Shown here: piece after piece, positions 60,241-64,000 of the stretch
Layout: each line of letters begins with the position of its first letter
How positions within the stretch are numbered: the first letter of the stretch is position 1
Origin: Alopecurus myosuroides
Lineage: Eukaryota > Streptophyta > Magnoliopsida > Poales > Poaceae
Direction of reading: 5' to 3'
DNA: 64,000 bases
Assembly (NCBI GenBank): GCA_028641055.1
Contig: CM054061.1
Coordinates: 35,157,860-35,221,859, forward strand
Notes under the pieces: generated by a model
Database searches by the model: none
Told to the model about the DNA's origin: nothing
What the model saw: the letters and a program-made list of their open reading frames with translations, nothing else
Position numbers and translations under genes: made by a program

Positions 60241-61026
60241 GGTCGTCGGCTATTGGGATGGTCCAAAACCTAAAAATATAACTACTATTTTGATCAAAAA
60301 AGTCACAGTCTCCTTGCAGAAATTGGTCATAAGCACACATTATTGTGGTCTATTGAACCACCTCGTCATTTTTGATTATGTGTCGTGCTTGGTTGTCTCA
60401 ATTTTGCATACATGTCGCGCTTAGCTGTCATGTTTGCTTATGTGTCAAATTTCTGTGTCTAGGTGTCAATTTCTATGTTGACTAAACTGACATTTCGGAC
60501 CCACGTGTAAGCAACTATAGTTTTGACTAGGAGGAGTAGATTTTTTTTTTAAAGTAGAGACGACGCGGATCCATTCCGAAAGGCGGGACACCACATAGTT
60601 TTTTTTTTAGAATATGCTTAGTTAAATGGGCAAAAATGAGATTCACGGTATTCCTACCTGCGTCGCTTACGTACACAAAGCGGAGCCTCACCACCACACG
60701 ATTTGCAACTTGTTGCTACGAACGTGGACACAGCATAATTTATAGTGTATTCGTGTGGAAAGATAGACATCCATTTCTTTTGGGCTTTGTCCCTATATGT
60801 AACGGGCTATTCCCATTGGGCCTAGAAGCCAGATTCGGCCATGCTGCTGGGCTGTCAAGGCTCCACTGTTTTTATCTTTTCTTATTATTCGTTTATAACT
60901 TTTAATTTGAACTCCAATTTCAACCAAATAAATTACATATTTTATAAAGATGTCCTCTATCATTATAGATTATTTAGCACTGTTTTTAGTCACAAATAAA
61001 ATACAACGTACCTCAAATATTATATA

Positions 61027-61280
61027 CTCCCTCCGTCCCAAAATACAAGGCACGCTATTTTTATGGTGGTCTTTGATGCACAAGTTTGACCACCAATATA
61101 TATAAATTATTTTGATTGAGAATACATAAATGGTATCGTTAGATTCGTCTTGAGAAATTCTTTCATTTCATATAATTTATACTTATTTTATTTATATATT
61201 ATAAGTACAAAACATGGTCAAAGTTGTATGTCGTTGACCAGCGAAATTAATGGACGCCTTATATTTTGGGATGGAGGGAG
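61027..61280. mobile_element. Stowaway (Tc1/Mariner) MITE
   Basis: CTCCCTCCGTCCCAAAATA at the left and TATTTTGGGATGGAGGGAG at the right form the Stowaway inverted repeat. TA duplications lie at 61025-61026 and 61281-61282. The element is 254 bp and non-coding. Confidence 0.95.
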
Positions 61281-61439
61281 TATTATTTATTTGATTCGTT
61301 TGAATCTTTTTCCCTAGGTCAAAACATGGCCAAAATTGTTGGCACTATGGTTCGTACCTAGGTATTTAATCTAGCCAAAATCCTGGTATGCCTCTGTTTA
61401 ATCTAGCCAAAATCCTAGTATACCTCAGTTTAATCCTGG

Positions 61440-63010
61440 TATACCCCATTTGGCCCGAAAGCCATGAATCTTCGTAGATGATACCTCATTTCTGTGAACA
61501 CTTTTTCACGATAATTGTCGTATTTCAAGTTTATTATTTTTAATGGTTAGTAGGTCACATATGATGGCACATTGCTAAGGTTATCTATTTTTTTTATTTT
61601 TTTTGAACATGTTTTGAACCTTTTATGTCGATTTCGGAGTACGGTCAAAACGGGGGCACTTTTGTACCTAAAAATGACCGTTCGTAGCTAGGTGTTGAGT
61701 ATTGCAAAAATCTTGGTGTATCTGTGATGAAATAGGCACTTTTGTACCTAAAAATGATTTTACAAAAAATCATGAGCAAATTACAAGGCACATGTAGTTC
61801 AAATTTGACCCGCTTTCAGTTGAATCGGCAAAATTTTGTCTTTTCCAAAAGAGGTGGGCGAAAATGTTTCTAGAGGAATAACTTTGGTTATTTGTATCAA
61901 ATATGGCATAATAACTAAAGAATTTAAGTTGGTACAATTTTGTAACATATTTTTTATAGGTGCTTCAGAAAAAAAAATCATTTTTTACAATCTGAAAATG
62001 GAAAGTGATATTTTTATTTAAAGAAAAATAGAACTTTCATCGTCAACATTGTTCGTTATTCCCATATGCATCTTTGTGTGCAATATGGGCCCATTTAAAC
62101 AAACTATGCCATGGAAGTGGCCATAACATCCGTCATTTGGCTTGAAAGACTTGAATCTTCGTAGATGATAGCTCATTTCTGTGAACACTTTTCTGCGATA
62201 GTTGGCGTATTCCAAGTTTATTATTTTTCATGCATGTTAGGTCACATATGATGATACATTGCGAAGTTTAACCAGTTTTTTGAATTTTAAACATTTTTTG
62301 AATCTTTTATGCTGATTTCGGAGTACGGTCAAAAAGGGGTGCATGACCGTTCGTAGCTAGGTGTTGAATGTAACAATATTCTTGTTGTATTTCTGATGAA
62401 ATATGTACTTTTGTACCTAAAAATTATTTTTACAAAAAATCATGAGCAAACTACGAGGCACCTATAGTTCAAATTTGGCCCGTGTTTCAGGTAAATCGGC
62501 AAAAATTTGTCTTTTTGAAAGAGGCATATGAGAATCTTTTTAGAGAAGAAAATTTGTTTATTTGTAGATAAAATATGACATATTTGCTTTATAATTTTAC
62601 TTTGTACAATTTTGTGTACGTGCTTCACAAGAAAATCCATTTTTGACACTCTGAAAATAGAAAATTATGTTTTTATTCAAAGAAAAATAAAATTTTATTC
62701 CTCAACATTATTTGTTGTTCCAATATGCATCTTTTTCTGGAATATGGGCACATTTAAAGAAACAATGCCATGAATATGGCCATAACATCCGTCATTTGTC
62801 CCGAAAGCCATGAATCTTCGTAGATGATAGATCATTTTTGTGAACACCTTTTCAACCCAATTATCGTATTCCTAGTTTAATATTTTTGTTGGATACTAGT
62901 ACATATATAATAACACCACGCGAAGGTTTTACATCATTTCGAGTTTTTTGAATTTTCTGGAATTTTCTATGGTGGTTTTAGGAAAAGTCAAGACGACGGG
63001 CATTACCTTT
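61440..63010 (-). repeat. Inverted relatives of the 674-bp CACTA repeat, about 2.3 copies
   Basis: The marker AATCTTCGTAGATGAT recurs at 61468, 62154 and 62813, spaced 686 and 659 bp. Read on the minus strand the unit follows the 52228-54670 repeat (CATAGTTTGTTTAAA, TCAAATTTGAACTA, TTTGCTCATGATTTTT) at lower similarity. Confidence 0.85.
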
Positions 63011-64000
63011 CGTATCTAGGGATTTTTTTGCGACTCTCTATATTATCGTATTAAAATTATTATTTAGGTGTATGTTCGCTTTTGTACATCGTGTCATAAC
63101 AGAAATAGATACACTCCGCTTTGCTCGGGGCACAGTCAAACATCATGTTATGTAGTGTTTGAACGAATATTGTACTTGTGATTTGTTAAAAGGACGAACT
63201 CAAAGGAACAAATAGGGGTTTGCAGAATGGAGTGTAGTATGATTAAAAAGAAGGACTAACATATGTACAACAAATCAGTATAAAAAAAGCCGGTACAACA
63301 AATCATGTATGTCGGAAAGGACTACTAATCCTCTTATAAAATATGATGTACAAACAAAAGATTTGCGTGGATTATCTCCTTTTTTTCTCTTGAAATTCTA
63401 AACTAATCTAGGTTGGTGTATGACTGTTAGAGTTAAAAAGTTAGGAGAATATTTTTTGTTAAATTATTTTTTATTAGATAGCCTTATCCCAATCAAGAGG
63501 TTTCCCATAAGGTGAACTCTCCTCTCTCTCCTATTATGCTTAACACAATTTAGTTAAAATATCTGACATCTCAGATGTTTGTTTAGATGATTTTAGTTCC
63601 GACATTTGTATGGAATTGTAGGGTGCAAGGAATGAAAATAAAATATTTTATTTACACTAGGTTATCGATGTATGCGTCTCGATAGGGTATCTAAATTATA
63701 ACAATGATATATTCATGCTATCTTCCTATGAAGGGAAGGAAAACAAGTTCTTCAGTTGGCTTCAGAAAATATGTCAATAAAACATGTCCTTGTTTCAGAA
63801 ACCTATTCGTAGTTAAGAAAAAAGGTGTAATATCCACCAACATTGTACTTTTGTTCCTATGTAAACCTATGATCACTAGACATTTTTTAGAGATAAGGGA
63901 GGGTTACAAGAGCAAGTAAGAGTAATTTGGAAAAAAAATATTAAGAAACTGCCAAAAATAGATATAAAAGTTCTAAAAAATTAATTATCTTGTTCACTAT
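63011..64000. other. No supported gene
   Basis: AT-rich DNA without a recognisable gene or element terminus. Confidence 0.5.

Overview
The window looks like intergenic DNA from a large-genome grass, most likely a Pooideae/Triticeae species. The reasons are the nested Ty1-copia and CACTA elements, subterminal GGGACTAAAGG-type and TGCCGACGG-type CACTA motifs, a Stowaway MITE, and small hAT and PIF/Harbinger elements. I found no convincing ordinary host gene. Almost every recognisable protein belongs to a transposable element, and most are broken by stops, frameshifts or insertions.

Layout, left to right. 1-1255: GC-rich imperfect repeats, a poly-A run and an AT-rich leader. 1256-6743: Ty1-copia element 1 (+) with separate gag and pol reading frames and a 3' LTR; no 5' LTR is visible. 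6744-13302: non-coding DNA ending in a Helitron-type 3' terminus. 14212-14460: relic of a LINE-type coding end. 14746-17763: CACTA-like element carrying a two-exon 3'-5' exonuclease pseudogene and a 5S rRNA-derived segment. 17764-18690: a field of degenerate AGGAACAAA repeats. 21041-about 35120: a large CACTA element (-) with a transposase-associated/Ulp1-protease gene, split by Ty1-copia element 2 (24034-32535, -). 35140-36740: tandem repeats and an inverted transposase scrap. About 36745-41575: further CACTA DNA (-) with a broken TNP2 transposase and an apparently intact small coiled-coil membrane protein gene. 43458-44111: hAT MITE. 44404-50957: Ty1-copia element 3 (+) with perfect CTATG target duplications. 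51497-55029: CACTA element with TCA duplications that is mostly a 674-bp tandem repeat. 56059-57137: hAT-like element. 57469-59007: PIF/Harbinger-like element carrying a 256-291 aa open frame. 60155: a lone CACTA-type left end. 61027-61280: Stowaway MITE. 61440-63010: inverted relatives of the 674-bp repeat.

What acts together: each copia element encodes Gag, protease, integrase, reverse transcriptase and RNase H for its own copying. The CACTA genes (TNP2, the ORF1/Ulp1 gene and the small membrane protein) form a DNA-transposon set, now largely dead. The most unusual observation is in copia element 3. Its gag start exon appears to lie inside the LTR and to be joined to the internal gag by an intron that crosses the LTR/internal boundary.
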